64,000 nt of DNA, taken from the NCBI GenBank assembly GCA_020636375.1, contig JACJXZ010000001.1:558001-622000 (forward strand), in the 5' to 3' direction. The notes beneath the pieces are model-generated. The model searched no databases and was not told the DNA's origin. It saw nothing but the letters and a program-made list of their open reading frames with translations. Every line of letters starts with the position of its first letter. Positions within the stretch are counted from its first letter, which is position 1. Below, piece by piece: positions 8,852 to 18,675 of the stretch. The position numbers and the translations under genes are program-made. This stretch comes from Lewinellaceae bacterium (GTDB taxonomy: Bacteria > Bacteroidota > Bacteroidia > Chitinophagales > Saprospiraceae).

Positions 8852-9069
8852 GTGGAAGAACGCTTAAATATAGTCGAATCGGCCCTCGCCGAGTTCATCA
8901 TCCAAACCAACCGTTCCCTGCATCGCCTGGAACGGGAAATGCTGGTATTCAAGGACGAGATGAAGGACTTCAAGGATGAGAGGGTGCCAGGGAGGAAGTA
9001 TATTTGCTGGCTTACAGGGAATGGGATTACATGGACATCCTCAACTTTGAAGCGTTGAAAGAAAGATAA
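8852..9069 (+). pseudogene. Frameshifted small coiled-coil protein gene
   Basis: From a GTG at 8852 the first 43 codons encode a charged coiled coil (VESALAEFIIQTNRSLHRLE, FKDEMKDFKDE). Such coiled coils begin many Bacteroidota/cyanobacterial proteins of restriction-fold or unknown type. After about 8980 that frame becomes implausible, but the next frame reads EEVYLLAYREWDYMDILNFE followed by a stop at 9067-9069, which looks like a genuine C-terminus. The simplest reading is an internal deletion that removed the middle and shifted the frame. It follows the symporter stop by 19 bases. Original function unknown. Confidence 0.5.
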
Positions 9070-9138
9070 TGGCAATGGCATGCCAACCCGGAGCCTGCCT
9101 GGGCATTCGCCATTGGCCCTGGATTCAGGAAAATAGGC

Positions 9139-9335
9139 CAGTTGAGGTTGAGGTTGAGATTTAGGCTGGGGGCGGGCGCCATACTGATGGACATTTTTTG
9201 GACACAGAGCGCACTGAGTCCAAAACCATTTTGTCCAGTAGGGTGGGCGGGAGCCAGGCATAAGGCATACCTGCCGGAAAATGCCGGGATTGCGGCTGCC
9301 ACCTCCTGCCCTCAGCCCTAACCTCAAACCTCGCG
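9139..9335. repeat. Weak inverted pair of gttgag-type arrays
   Basis: Left arm 9139-9172 (three gttgag units followed by atttagg) and right arm about 9302-9335 are imperfect inverted repeats enclosing about 130 bases, at the 3' end of the convergent icd gene. It resembles the heptamer hairpins described elsewhere but pairs less well. Bases 9070-9138 show nothing else. Confidence 0.35.
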
Positions 9336-9340
9336 TTAAG

Positions 9341-10606
9341 TTACATATTGCCAATAATCTCAGCGCCGAACTCCGAACATTTCAACAGGGTAGCCCCTTC
9401 CATCAGGCGGTGGAAGTCGTAGGTCACCCGTTTTTTGGAAATGGCGCCTTCCACGCCTTTGATGACCAGGTCGGCGGCTTCTTTCCAGCCCATGTAACGG
9501 AACATCATTTCGCCGGAGAGGATCACCGAACTGGGATTCACCTTATCCAGGCCGGCGTACTTGGGCGCAGTGCCGTGGGTGGCTTCGAAGATGGCCCGGC
9601 CGGTGGTATAGTTGATGTTGGCGCCGGGGGCGATGCCGATGCCGCCCACCTGCGCAGCCAGAGCGTCGGAGATGTAGTCGCCGTTCAGGTTCAGGGTGGC
9701 GATGACGGAGTACTCTGCCGGGCGGGTGAGGATTTGCTGAAGGAAAGCGTCGGCGATGGCGTCTTTGATTAGCAGGGCGCCGTTATCCAGGGCTTTCTTT
9801 TGGGCGTTGTTGGCGGCTTCCCGGCCTTCGTCGGCGGCGATGCGGTCGTACTGAGCCCAGGTGAAGACCTTGTCGCCGTATTCCCGTTCGGCCACTTCGT
9901 AGCCCCACTCTTTGAACTTGCCCTCGGTGAACTTCATGATGTTGCCCTTATGGACGAGGGTGACCGAAGGCAGGCCGTTGTCGAGCGCATAATCGATAGC
10001 CGATTTCACCAGCCGCTCCGTACCTTCCACGGATACAGGCTTTATGCCAAGGGAAACGGTGTCCGGGAAGCGGATTTGGGTAACCCCCATCTCGCCGACC
10101 AGGAAGTTCTTCAGTTTTTCCAGCTCCGGCGTGCCGTGCAGGTATTCGATGCCGGCGTAGATGTCTTCCGTGTTTTCCCGGAAAATGACCATATCGATCT
10201 GGTCGGGGCGCTTGACCGGAGAAGGTACGCCGGTAAACCAGCGCACCGGGCGGACACAGGCGAAGAGGTCGAGCTTCTGGCGCAGGGCCACGTTCAATGA
10301 GCGGATGCCGCCCCCGACCGGCGTCGTCAGCGGCCCCTTGATGGCCACCAGGTATTCTTCGATGGCGTGCAGGGTGTCCTCCGGGAGCCATTCGCCGGTA
10401 GCGTCAAAGGCTTTTTGCCCGGACAGCACTTCCTTCCAGTGAATTTTGCGCTTGCCGCCGTAGGCTTTTTCGACGGCTGCGTCAAAAACGCGCTCGGATG
10501 CCGCCCAGATGTCCGGGCCGATGCCGTCGCCCTCGATGTAGGGAATGATGGGGTCGTCGGGAACGATCAACTTTCCATTTTCAATGGTTACTTTGCTTCC
10601 ACTCAT
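9341..10606 (-). CDS. icd: NADP-dependent isocitrate dehydrogenase
   Basis: A 421-residue TCA-cycle enzyme oxidatively decarboxylating isocitrate to 2-oxoglutarate with NADP+. Length and motifs match the bacterial homodimeric type: [14 protein letters not shown] at 22-35, [17 protein letters not shown] (substrate-binding Ser/Asn/Arg), [23 protein letters not shown], the metal/substrate region [18 protein letters not shown], and the cofactor region [11 protein letters not shown]. It is transcribed alone toward a weak inverted repeat. A perfect -7 box (TACATTTG) lies 136 bases upstream of the ATG, implying a leader of about 130 nt. It diverges from ruvB. Confidence 0.96.
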   Translation of the reverse strand: MSGSKVTIENGKLIVPDDPIIPYIEGDGIGPDIWAASERVFDAAVEKAYGGKRKIHWKEVLSGQKAFDATGEWLPEDTLHAIEEYLVAIKGPLTTPVGGGIRSLNVALRQKLDLFACVRPVRWFTGVPSPVKRPDQIDMVIFRENTEDIYAGIEYLHGTPELEKLKNFLVGEMGVTQIRFPDTVSLGIKPVSVEGTERLVKSAIDYALDNGLPSVTLVHKGNIMKFTEGKFKEWGYEVAEREYGDKVFTWAQYDRIAADEGREAANNAQKKALDNGALLIKDAIADAFLQQILTRPAEYSVIATLNLNGDYISDALAAQVGGIGIAPGANINYTTGRAIFEATHGTAPKYAGLDKVNPSSVILSGEMMFRYMGWKEAADLVIKGVEGAISKKRVTYDFHRLMEGATLLKCSEFGAEIIGNM

Positions 10607-10741
10607 TGTACTTTTCAGTTTTATTTGTTGTTTTTTCTCTTTTCACTACTCCCTGCCACGAAGCTCGCCCGGCTAACGGCGACGGGGCACAAAAACGCTA
10701 AAGACACACTATTGCTTCCCGGGCAAGGCCAAAAAGCCGCA

Positions 10742-10749
10742 CAAATGTA
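10742..10749 (-). promoter_or_regulatory. Putative icd -7 promoter element
   Basis: Minus-strand TACATTTG matches the Bacteroidota -7 consensus TAnnTTTG in every fixed position. No convincing -33 TTG was found 19-21 bases upstream. Its position and direction suit icd. Confidence 0.5.
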
Positions 10750-10859
10750 AGAATTTATATTTTTTCGGATGAAGGAGCGCTGGAATTTTCAGCGTATCTG
10801 TCCAGGTGATTGGTGCCTTCATGAACAGGAATATAGGCCTTTTCCTGAAAAATTCCCCT

Positions 10860-10867
10860 TACCTTTG
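10860..10867 (+). promoter_or_regulatory. Putative ruvB -7 promoter element
   Basis: TACCTTTG matches TAnnTTTG fully, 27 bases before the ruvB ATG; a T-rich TTTTCC about 20 bases upstream may serve as a weak -33 element. The implied leader is about 20 nt. Confidence 0.55.
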
Positions 10868-10894
10868 GAAAACTGAACCGATGAAGGACAAACT

Positions 10895-11941
10895 ATGCAA
10901 AATCCGAATCTGGACCCGGGCGACGAACGCCTGAGCGCCGAAGAGCAACAGATAGAAAAGTCCCTGCGCCCCAAAGCACTGGAAGATTTCAGCGGGCAGC
11001 CGAAGATCGTGGAGAACCTGCACGTCTTCATCCAGGCGGCCAAACAACGGGGCGAGGCGCTGGACCACGTCCTGCTGCACGGCCCGCCCGGCCTGGGCAA
11101 GACGACCCTCTCCCACATCATTGCTTTCGAGCTGGAGGCGGGCCTGAAGATGTCCTCCGGCCCCGTCCTGGAAAAACCGGGCGACCTGGCCGGCCTGCTG
11201 ACCAACCTGGAAGAGGGGGACGTGCTGTTCATCGACGAAATCCACCGCCTCAATACGGTGGTCGAGGAATACCTGTACTCCGCCATGGAAGACTACCGCA
11301 TCGACATCATGATCGACAGCGGCCCCAACGCCCGCAGCATCCAGATTACGCTCAACCCCTTCACCCTGGTGGGGGCCACTACCCGCATGGGCCTGCTCAC
11401 CGCCCCCATGCGCGCCCGCTTCGGCATCAACTGCCACCTGGATTACTACGACGCCCAAACGCTGGAACGCATCATCAAACGCTCCGCCGGCATCCTGAAA
11501 GTGCCGATCACCGAAGAGGGCGCCGCCGAGATCGCCCGCCGCAGCCGCGGCACCCCGCGAATCGCCAACGCCCTGCTGCGCCGCATCCGCGACTTCGCCC
11601 AGATCAAGGGCGACGGCACCATCGACGTGGAGATCGCCCACTTCGGGCTCTCTGCCCTCAATGTCGACGAAGGCGGCCTGGATGAGATGGACAACAAAAT
11701 CCTGTCTACCATCATCCACAAATTCAAAGGCGGGCCGGTTGGCATCACGACCATCGCCACCGCCGTAGGCGAAGAGGCGGGCACCATCGAGGAGGTACAC
11801 GAGCCTTTCCTCATCATGGAAGGCTACATCCAGCGCACGCCCCGGGGTAGGGAAGCCACCGAAAGGGCCTACCGCCACATCGGTGTGGTGCCCCCGGGCC
11901 GGGCCGGGACGCTGTTCGACGGGCTGGACGCCCCCGGGTGA
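10895..11941 (+). CDS. ruvB: Holliday junction branch migration helicase RuvB
   Basis: A 348-residue AAA+ motor that, loaded by RuvA, drives branch migration of Holliday junctions for RuvC resolution. Walker A GPPGLGKT is at 63-70, Walker B LFIDEIH at 111-117, sensor 1 in [18 protein letters not shown], sensor 2 in [18 protein letters not shown], and the C-terminal winged helix contains [16 protein letters not shown] and [17 protein letters not shown]. Full family length. ruvA and ruvC are not adjacent. The start is supported by the -7 box and by the conserved beginning of the domain. Confidence 0.98.
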   Translation: MQNPNLDPGDERLSAEEQQIEKSLRPKALEDFSGQPKIVENLHVFIQAAKQRGEALDHVLLHGPPGLGKTTLSHIIAFELEAGLKMSSGPVLEKPGDLAGLLTNLEEGDVLFIDEIHRLNTVVEEYLYSAMEDYRIDIMIDSGPNARSIQITLNPFTLVGATTRMGLLTAPMRARFGINCHLDYYDAQTLERIIKRSAGILKVPITEEGAAEIARRSRGTPRIANALLRRIRDFAQIKGDGTIDVEIAHFGLSALNVDEGGLDEMDNKILSTIIHKFKGGPVGITTIATAVGEEAGTIEEVHEPFLIMEGYIQRTPRGREATERAYRHIGVVPPGRAGTLFDGLDAPG

Positions 11942-12095
11942 TCCGGGTGGGCCATATTTTGACAAATATCATCCTCCCTGATGAGAAAAATCAATCCGGG
12001 CTTGGCGGAGATGCTGCATTTTAGCGATGGCCATACAGGTTGTGGCCAACAGATTATGGCACTTCATTATTGTATATAAGCGGATAACTAATCCT

Positions 12096-12929
12096 ATGAA
12101 AAAGATCCTGGTGCCTACGGATTTTTCCAATACCTCCCGAAATGCCTTACACTATGCCTTCCAGCTGGCCGGTGCCCTGAAGGCGGAATCCATCGACGTC
12201 GTGCATGTCTTCCTGCCGGAAACGGCCGGCGAAGCGGATTTTATCCCCCCCGTCGCCCAACTCATGGAGAGCCGCCGGGAAATGCTTAACACTTTTGTGG
12301 AAGAAAGCACCAAAGAGGCCGGGCCCCTCCCCTGCCCCGTCTCCCCGGACGTCCTGGTCGGATTTCCCGGAGACGAACTTACCCAGGCGTCGGAAGACTA
12401 CGGCCTGATCGTGATGGGCACTACCGGCCAGAGCGGCGTGCTGGAAAAAATCTTCGGCAGCGTCTCCTCCAGCGTTTCCCAGCGGGCCTACTGCCCGGTG
12501 TTGCTGGTGCCGCACGACGCCCGGTTCCGGCCTATCCGGCATATCGTCTATGCCAGCAACTACGAATCGGCCGAAAAGGAAATGATCGATAAGCTGGCGG
12601 AATTCAACCGGCACTTCAAAGCGCATGTCCACTTCGTCCACGTCAAAAGAAAGAAGGATATCCCCATCGAATTTGCCAGGACCAAGGAGGAAATCTTTCA
12701 GGAACTGTTCAAAGACGGGGAACCGGACTTCGCTTTCGATGTTGCCGAAGTGGAAAATGAAGACGTCGCCGAAGGCCTGAGTGCTTACGCCGATGAAAAA
12801 AAAGCCGAAATGGCGGTCATGGTGACCCGCCACCGCGGTATCTGGGAGAGCATGCTGCACCGCAGCCAGACCAAGAGGATGGCCCTGGCCACCCATATCC
12901 CGCTCATGGTGCTGCACCTGGACGGCTGA
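12096..12929 (+). CDS. Universal stress protein, two tandem Usp domains
   Basis: A 277-residue cytosolic protein of two fused Usp domains (about 1-145 and 150-277). The first begins MKKILVPTDFSNTSRNALHYA and has the ATP-binding pattern G-x2-G-x9-G-S in MGTTGQSGVLEKIFGSVSSS; the second starts HIVYASNYES and lacks a complete nucleotide motif, a common arrangement in Bacteroidota. The start at 12096 is preferred over an in-frame ATG at 12027 because the domain begins there. It stands alone between ruvB and a convergent peptidase, ending before a heptamer hairpin. A role in stress survival is known for the family, but the ligand is unknown. Confidence 0.9.
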   Translation: MKKILVPTDFSNTSRNALHYAFQLAGALKAESIDVVHVFLPETAGEADFIPPVAQLMESRREMLNTFVEESTKEAGPLPCPVSPDVLVGFPGDELTQASEDYGLIVMGTTGQSGVLEKIFGSVSSSVSQRAYCPVLLVPHDARFRPIRHIVYASNYESAEKEMIDKLAEFNRHFKAHVHFVHVKRKKDIPIEFARTKEEIFQELFKDGEPDFAFDVAEVENEDVAEGLSAYADEKKAEMAVMVTRHRGIWESMLHRSQTKRMALATHIPLMVLHLDG

Positions 12930-13000
12930 CCGGCCCGGCCGGCAGCCTGCAATGCAATAGCGGTTGTGATCTACACGGAATAGCCAACCCTGATAAGTCT

Positions 13001-13088
13001 GTTGTCCGTTGTTTGTTGTTTGTTGTTCGCTGGGAGGCTCTTCCCTGCCGGCCGAACAACCGACAACCAACAACCGACAACCAACAAC
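13001..13088. repeat. Heptamer-repeat hairpin between convergent genes
   Basis: The left arm (13001-13030) is built of gttgtcc/gttgttt/gttgttc-type heptamers and the right arm (13051-13088) of their complement (gacaacc/aacaacc). The arms pair imperfectly around a loop containing gggaggctcttcc. It lies between the 3' ends of the Usp gene (+) and the S9 peptidase (-), where it could end or protect both transcripts. Confidence 0.75.
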
Positions 13089-13098
13089 TCCCCGGCTT

Positions 13099-14985
13099 TC
13101 ACAAAAGGTACCGCTGCAAAAAGAGGATGACCGCCTTATTATAATAATCGCGGTTGGACTTTTTCCGGAAGCCGTGGCCTTCGTCTTTGGCCAGCAGGTA
13201 CCAGGCCTCTCCGCCGTTCTTGCGGATGGCGTGGAGCATCTGTTCGGCTTCGCTGGCCGGCACCCGCGGATCGTTCAGGCCCTGGACGATGAGCATGGGC
13301 CTGGTGATCTTGTGGGCATTGGCCGTTGGAGAAATACGTTCCAGGTGGCGGCGCATACGGGGGTCGCGCTCATCGCCGTATTCCACCCGGCGCAGGTTGC
13401 GTCGGTAGGATTTCGTATTTTTCAGGAAGGTCACGAAATTGCTGATGCCGACAATATCTATCCCGCAACGCAGGCGGTTGTTGAAGTGAGCCATGGAGGA
13501 CAAGACCATGTAACCGCCGTAAGAACCGCCCATGACCGCTACCCGGGAATGGTCCAGCTCCGGTTGAGCCTCCACCCAATCGAGCAACTTCCCGATGTCC
13601 CTTACTGAGTCTTCTCGTTTATACCCATTATCCAGCTTGAGGAAATTTTTGCCGTACCCGGAAGAACCCCGGACATTCGGCGCGATGACCGCGATGCCAA
13701 GCTCGTTGAGGTAATACTGGATGATCGGCGAGAATCCCGGCCGGTACTGGCTTTCCGGGCCACCATGTATATAGATCAACACGGGAAACGGGCCCTTTCC
13801 CTTAGTGGGCTTGAAATAGAAAGCTGGAATGGTGCGCCGCTTGCTGCCGACGAAGTCAAAAGAAGGATAGTGGATCAGGCTTGGTTTGATGAACAGCCGG
13901 GAGTCCAGGCCGCCCACCTCGCTATACGTCCACCGGCAAGCTGTGGAGTCCTGCAGGTTGACCGTATACACGTCGGCCGGGGCATGAGGCGTATCGATGG
14001 TAATGCCCAGCTGTTTGCCGTCCGGGCGCCAGTGCAGGGAACTGATGATGCCGTCCGGGAGCCCTGTAAAAGGTTTGTATTCGCCCGAGGCGACATCCAG
14101 GAAGTACAGGCGGGAAATGCCGTTGTCGTTCAGCACGAAGGCCAGGTGCTGCCCGCCCGGAGAAAAGCGCATGGCTTCCACCTCCCAGGGCAGGCCGGCA
14201 GCCACGACTTCTTTCCGGCCGTCCTCCGGGCAGTACCGTATCAGCTGGCGGCACTCCGAAAATTCGTCGGAGGCATAGAATATCTCCGTGCCGTCGGCAT
14301 TCCAGAATCCGCCGCGGCAGGCGACATTGGGCCGGGCGTGAACCGGGCTGGCCTCCCCGCTGTAGATGTCCAGCCGGTATAAAAAGCTCTCGTTGATCGA
14401 CCGGTAATTGATCACGGTGAGTTCCCGGCCATTGGGCGACCAGTCGATGGGATACCAGTAGCCCTCGCCCTCGAAGACGAGGCGTTCGCCGGGCACTTCC
14501 CCAAAGGAATAAAGGTACAGGCCATGGTCTATGTGGTTGCCTTTGGTACTGTTGTACACGATGGCCGTGCCCTGCCGGTTCCAAAGGCCGCTGCCATGTT
14601 TGGAAACGCCGTCCGTCAGCATATGGTAGTGGCCGGAATCCAGGTTGAAGTAATAGAGCTGGTAATTTTCGTTGCCGCCAACATCTTTGGCGAACAGGAA
14701 GCCGTTAGCGCCGGGTGCCGGGCAGACGCTCGCGCTGAAGACCGGCTCGGAAAAAAACGTCGCCTGCTGCCGCGTAGCGCCCGGGGTTTCTACAATGTGC
14801 AGCTGTGCGGATTCGCCAAAGCGGGTGCTGATCAGCAGGCCGCCTCCCTTGTTCAGCCAATCGACCAGATGCGCGTCGCGGGTATTGTGGTAATGGGTCA
14901 GCCTTTCATTGAGGGCTTCAGGGATATCAGGGATGTTCTCTAAAACGAGGTTACCAATTTCCCTTTTCTCGATCTGAGCAGTCAT
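13099..14985 (-). CDS. S9 family serine peptidase (acylaminoacyl-peptidase-like)
   Basis: A 628-residue prolyl-oligopeptidase family enzyme. Residues about 40-360 are a beta-propeller of WD/PD40-like blades (e.g. YWYPIDWSPNGRELTVI, MRFSPGGQHLAFVLND, LHWRPDGKQLGIT); residues about 385-628 are an alpha/beta hydrolase with nucleophile Ser488 in GGSYGGYMV, Asp572 in GLNDPRV and His604 in DEGHGF. HGGPESQ supplies the oxyanion motif. There is no signal peptide, so it probably trims short or acylated peptides in the cytoplasm. It is a single gene, with a -7 element upstream and a heptamer hairpin at its 3' end. Confidence 0.93.
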   Translation of the reverse strand: MTAQIEKREIGNLVLENIPDIPEALNERLTHYHNTRDAHLVDWLNKGGGLLISTRFGESAQLHIVETPGATRQQATFFSEPVFSASVCPAPGANGFLFAKDVGGNENYQLYYFNLDSGHYHMLTDGVSKHGSGLWNRQGTAIVYNSTKGNHIDHGLYLYSFGEVPGERLVFEGEGYWYPIDWSPNGRELTVINYRSINESFLYRLDIYSGEASPVHARPNVACRGGFWNADGTEIFYASDEFSECRQLIRYCPEDGRKEVVAAGLPWEVEAMRFSPGGQHLAFVLNDNGISRLYFLDVASGEYKPFTGLPDGIISSLHWRPDGKQLGITIDTPHAPADVYTVNLQDSTACRWTYSEVGGLDSRLFIKPSLIHYPSFDFVGSKRRTIPAFYFKPTKGKGPFPVLIYIHGGPESQYRPGFSPIIQYYLNELGIAVIAPNVRGSSGYGKNFLKLDNGYKREDSVRDIGKLLDWVEAQPELDHSRVAVMGGSYGGYMVLSSMAHFNNRLRCGIDIVGISNFVTFLKNTKSYRRNLRRVEYGDERDPRMRRHLERISPTANAHKITRPMLIVQGLNDPRVPASEAEQMLHAIRKNGGEAWYLLAKDEGHGFRKKSNRDYYNKAVILFLQRYLL

Positions 14986-15096
14986 AATTCTTTTCGTTCG
15001 TAAAAACTAAGCATTCGCTGTCTGCAGTTCAGATGGGATTATGGCAACGATTTCCAGGCACCGGGCCTGTATCCAGCTCCGTAGTCAATACGGATG

Positions 15097-15104
15097 CAAA
15101 ACTA
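15097..15104 (-). promoter_or_regulatory. Putative S9 peptidase -7 promoter element
   Basis: Minus-strand TAGTTTTG is a full match to TAnnTTTG, 112 bases upstream of the peptidase ATG. No clear -33 element is seen. Confidence 0.45.
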
Positions 15105-15154
15105 AAATTTATTTTTTATACCTGCACATTTTGTGCCAAAATGGCTAACAGTAT

Positions 15155-16963
15155 TTACTGTTTAAAAACTTTAAAATGAGCCATACGGCTGCCCACTCGG
15201 GCCTCCAGGATGTACAGGCCGGCCGGGTATCCGTCCAGGAGGAGTGTTTCGCGGTAAGCACCTCCGTCCGGCCAGCTTTGCCGGCGCTGCAGGGCTTGCC
15301 CCTGAGCATTGTACAAAACGAGCCGTATCGTTTCGCCCGCCGCCGGCCCCTCCAGGTGGAGGAAACTGCCGGCGGGGTTGGGAAAGACCGTGAAGCCCTC
15401 CAGCCATTGTTCATCGGTTCCGGTTGTCAGGCAATCCGGGAAGGCCGGATTGTAAGCGGCCTGAAGCTGGTAGCTGCTCCGGCAACCCGTATCTTCATCC
15501 ACGACCTCCAGGCGGTAAGCGCCTGATTTTTCGATGCAATACTCCTGGCCCGTGGCGCCTTCGATCAGGTTGCCATCCAGGTACCACTGCAGGGAATAGT
15601 TTTCCGGCAAGACTGACGGGTCGTACAGTACGAGCAGGTTCTCAATGTTCTGGAAGACGGGCGGCGCCGGCAGCGGGTTGAAAAACAAGCTGGCCATCCC
15701 GGAGGTAGCGCTGCAGCCATCCGGATTGGTATACGTCACCCAATAATCGCCGCTGGATGTGGCGGTGAACCCGGGCCCGTCTACCCCGGCCAGCGGCAGG
15801 CTGTCCTGATACCATTGCAGCCCGGAAGTATAACCGTTGGTCACCGTGAATTGGTAGGCGTCCTCTTCGCAAAGGGCCGCCGGGCCATGGCCCGACAGCA
15901 AGGGGGCTTCCGGTTGTTCGTACACCCGGACGGTATCTACGGAGCGCACGGTGTCTACCGGATGGAAAATATTCAGCGCAGCCTGGAGGCTTCCGTTGGT
16001 GAACGAACCATCGGAAAAGCGGTTGAAGTTGATGGCGCCGCATTCGTCGTCGCCGCCCTGGATGCCGCTGTCCTCATCCATCACCCGGAGCAGGTAATCG
16101 CCCTCGCCGAGAAAGAGGTTGATGATAAAATTAACCGGCGTCTGGGCATTGTCGATGTGCAGGCTTTCGAAAATGCGTTCCCCGGCCGGATCCCAGACTT
16201 CAATGCGGAGGTCGGGGGCGTTGTTGAACAGGTCGGTGCAGCCCACACTTTCCACAACGACCTCGGTGAGCAGATAACCGAAGGTATCGATGACCGCCTG
16301 ATAGCTGACCTCGTATTCGCCGGGCTCGTCGTATTCCTGCGGCCCCGGGTTTTCAGCCAGGGACATGTTGCCGTTCCCGAAATCCCAGAGGTAGGAATAG
16401 CCTGCATTGCCGCCCGACGGCACATTATTGGCGAAGCTGGCCGTCACGCTGCCGCAGCCGCTGTTGTTGGCCAACGTAAACCCTTCGGTAACGCTGGTCC
16501 CGGGCAGGATGAGGATGGGTATGGAAAAGGAAGAAACCCGGGTCAGGAACAACACCTCGGCACTGACCACCACCTCCACGTCGTAGAATCCGGGGATGAG
16601 CGGCACGCCACAGAACTTCACGCACCCGTCCGTCTCCTGCGAAACGTCAAAAACGGTTTGGCTGGCCTCCCAGGCCAGCCCGGGCGGCAGGTTGGAAACA
16701 GAGGTGATGGTGATCTGGCTGATGCCTAGCCCGGGGGGCGTATCCGGGTCGCTGGCGTTGACCGGCGTCGTGGTTTTGGGCATGCGGAAGCTGAGGTCCG
16801 AGTCGTAATACACGCCGGCCTGCCCGTCGGCGGCGTTGCTGAGATAGATCGTATCCTCCGGCAAACCGGCCGGCAATTCCACCAGGCAACCCGGGCAGCC
16901 CGACTGCGCCTGCAACCCGAGGGCGAGGATGGCCAAAAACAGGGAAAAGTAGTATTTTAACAT
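15155..16963 (-). CDS. T9SS-secreted protein with PKD domain
   Basis: A 602-residue exported protein: signal peptide 1-20 (LGLQAQ), a lipoprotein-independent N-terminal region resembling a cadherin/Ig-like domain (FCGVPLIPGFYDVEVVV), a PKD domain at about 175-225 (YSYLWDFGNGNMSLAENPG), a jelly-roll-like segment, two short Ig-like stretches (FTVTNGYTSGLQWYQDS; YSLQWYLDGN), and a C-terminal T9SS type A sorting domain over the last 80 residues (TVFPNPAGSFLHLEG ... YPAGLYILEARVG). The T9SS machinery is not in the window. It probably is a surface adhesin or binding protein. Leader A-rich (ctaaaaaacaacgcct), no Shine-Dalgarno. The next gene upstream on the same strand (17382-18200) is a similar cargo gene, but 418 bases of repeats separate them. 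Confidence 0.88.
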   Translation of the reverse strand: MLKYYFSLFLAILALGLQAQSGCPGCLVELPAGLPEDTIYLSNAADGQAGVYYDSDLSFRMPKTTTPVNASDPDTPPGLGISQITITSVSNLPPGLAWEASQTVFDVSQETDGCVKFCGVPLIPGFYDVEVVVSAEVLFLTRVSSFSIPILILPGTSVTEGFTLANNSGCGSVTASFANNVPSGGNAGYSYLWDFGNGNMSLAENPGPQEYDEPGEYEVSYQAVIDTFGYLLTEVVVESVGCTDLFNNAPDLRIEVWDPAGERIFESLHIDNAQTPVNFIINLFLGEGDYLLRVMDEDSGIQGGDDECGAINFNRFSDGSFTNGSLQAALNIFHPVDTVRSVDTVRVYEQPEAPLLSGHGPAALCEEDAYQFTVTNGYTSGLQWYQDSLPLAGVDGPGFTATSSGDYWVTYTNPDGCSATSGMASLFFNPLPAPPVFQNIENLLVLYDPSVLPENYSLQWYLDGNLIEGATGQEYCIEKSGAYRLEVVDEDTGCRSSYQLQAAYNPAFPDCLTTGTDEQWLEGFTVFPNPAGSFLHLEGPAAGETIRLVLYNAQGQALQRRQSWPDGGAYRETLLLDGYPAGLYILEARVGSRMAHFKVFKQ

Positions 16964-16985
16964 AGGCGTTGTTTTTTAGAATGGA

Positions 16986-17097
16986 GGAGGGTTGAGGGAT
17001 AGGTTATTGGGGTTATTGGTTATTGGTTATTGGTCATTGGCGGGAGCAGCAAGCAAATAACCAATAACTTAATAACCAGCAACCCGTCACCCCTCCC
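16986..17097. repeat. Heptamer-repeat hairpin (ttattgg family)
   Basis: The left arm carries consecutive ttattgg heptamers (about 17012-17040) and the right arm (about 17055-17083) the complement (aataacc). Pairing continues outward through ggaggg at 16986 and the cctcc near 17097. It lies just upstream of the T9SS gene ending at 15155, so it would be in its leader or in the promoter region. Confidence 0.7.
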
Positions 17098-17257
17098 CGG
17101 CCTTGCTCCGGCTCCAGGCGATGTAATAACTGCGTGAGTGGGAGCAGCGCTCCCTTTGCTTAGGGTGCAGGAGCGAAGCCTTGATGTTGCAGGGTGCCGC
17201 AACGGCCTCGCTCCAAAAATCAGAAGGGATTAAATTTTGGAGACAGTTGCTGAGGGG

Positions 17258-17353
17258 GTTGTTGTTTGTTGTTTGTTGATAGTTGTCTGTTGTTTGTTCG
17301 GGAACCCGCCGGGCCTCCGGACAAACAACAGACAACTATCAACCGATAACTGC
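17258..17353. repeat. Heptamer-repeat hairpin (gtttgtt family)
   Basis: The core stem is exact over 22 bases (17276-17297 with 17321-17342), surrounding a GC-rich loop; further gtttgtt heptamers extend the left arm. It begins 29 bases after the 3' end of the 272-residue T9SS gene and would form a strong structure in its 3' untranslated region. Between this and the previous hairpin (17098-17257) nothing else was recognised. Confidence 0.8.
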
Positions 17354-17381
17354 TCACGGCACCGGTCCGTGATAACCGCCC

Positions 17382-18200
17382 CTACTGCCGGGAAATGGCC
17401 ATCCGGCGGGTCACCATTTCTGTGCCGTTGCTCAGGCTGTACAGGTACATGCCGTTGGGCAGGTGGCTGCCGTCGAAATCGATGGTGTTCTCTCCCGGCA
17501 GGATGGTCACCCGTTCCCGGTGCAGGCGCTGGCCGAGCAGGTCGCTGACGAAAAAGTCGAAAGTGCCGCCGGTTTCGGCGCTGACCTGTATCTGCGTCCA
17601 GCCGCTGGTGGGGTTGGGCAGGTTCTGGATGCGGAATTTGGAGGCGAAGCTCTCGTACGTATCCAGGGAGAAGCAATTGGCCGAGCCCTCGGGCTTGACG
17701 ATCAGGTAGTAATGGCTGTTGGCCTCCAGGTCGTCGGGAAGTGCCAGCGGAAGGGTGAACGGGAAGCCTACGTTCAGGGCCACGTCGACGTCGACCTTGA
17801 GGTCATGAACGCCAACATCGCCCGGCGCCGGCGTGCCGAAAATGACCACGCACCCTTTGGTTAGCGGGTTGAATACGCAATTGGGAGGGTTGCAAACGTA
17901 ATCGAAGGAAGCGGGCATGTTGACCACAGCGCCGTCGGGAGCAATGCTCACATTCTGGAGGGGCACCATATTTCCCTGGTAATCGTAAGTCTCCGGGATG
18001 TTGAAAGTAAACACATAGCGGTAGTATTCATTGGCGCAGGCCGTGTCCGCGATTCCACCACCAGGACGGGTTGGGGACTGCGGCAGGGGCGCCACCACTA
18101 CGGAATCCGGAACGGACTGGTCGGGGTCGCAGGTCGTTTCCTGAGCGCCTGCAAAACTCCAGGTTATCAATCCTAAAAAGAGGAGTACGACTTTCTTCAT
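17382..18200 (-). CDS. T9SS type A sorting-domain protein
   Basis: A 272-residue exported protein. The start at 18200 (MKKVVLLFLGLITWSFAGAQ) gives a clean signal peptide; a longer frame back to 18326 would run into a repeat element and was rejected. The mature region contains two cysteine-bearing blocks (DYVCNPPNCVFNPLTKGCVVIFG) with short beta strands and HDLKVDVDVAL, the same kind of sequence as in the neighbouring 602-residue cargo (VKFCGVPLIPGFYDVEV), so the two may share a domain. The last 80 residues are a type A sorting domain (RIQNLPNPTSGWTQIQV ... LPNGMYLYSLSNG). A surface location is expected; binding partner unknown. Confidence 0.85.
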   Translation of the reverse strand: MKKVVLLFLGLITWSFAGAQETTCDPDQSVPDSVVVAPLPQSPTRPGGGIADTACANEYYRYVFTFNIPETYDYQGNMVPLQNVSIAPDGAVVNMPASFDYVCNPPNCVFNPLTKGCVVIFGTPAPGDVGVHDLKVDVDVALNVGFPFTLPLALPDDLEANSHYYLIVKPEGSANCFSLDTYESFASKFRIQNLPNPTSGWTQIQVSAETGGTFDFFVSDLLGQRLHRERVTILPGENTIDFDGSHLPNGMYLYSLSNGTEMVTRRMAISRQ

Positions 18201-18295
18201 AGTAACAAGATTTAATGGTGATGTCATGTAAAATCCCGGCAAAACAGAACATTTGCCGCTTGTTCTTCGCTGCGGAAGAATCTCGAAGTCATTTA

Positions 18296-18460
18296 TTAAG
18301 GGGCCGGAGAAAAATAAGTTCCTCATTTCAGGTGAGCTATTTTTTCGCCAGGCAAGGCGCGAGGAGGGAAGATAGCCGGAGCTACCTGACCGACAAGCAA
18401 CGCAGCCTGGCGGAAAAAGAGCCGGATCAAATGGGGAAGTTATTATTCTCCGGGCCCTAA
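18296..18460. mobile_element. Palindromic element family 2, copy A
   Basis: About 165 bases bounded by inverted termini of roughly 28 bases (left ttaaggggccggaga..., right ...tctccgggccctaa) with the internal pair tagc/gcta near its centre. Its reverse complement closely matches 54956-55119 (by eye about 85%). Non-coding. It fills the space between the divergent T9SS gene and the TonB receptor; bases 18461-18675 are the receptor's AT-rich promoter region, where no full -7 match was found. Confidence 0.8.
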
Positions 18461-18675
18461 GGGTTACTTACCGGATAGGGTGCTACGGGTGTGGAGACAA
18501 AAATAGGTAAAAGGCAGGGGCAAAAGTAAAAAAATGTCCGTACATATTCATCGCGAATATTACAATTTCTGCTAATTTTATCCGATAACCCGTATTTTAT
18601 TATAATTTCGCCCCCCTGAATTGCTCTATGGGCCTGTGCGCATAAAACTGTCTTCACAAACGCAAAACACTACAT

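Noticed and set aside
18201..18326. N-terminal extension of the 272-residue T9SS gene
   Set aside because: It would begin inside a palindromic element and place residues before a perfect signal peptide.
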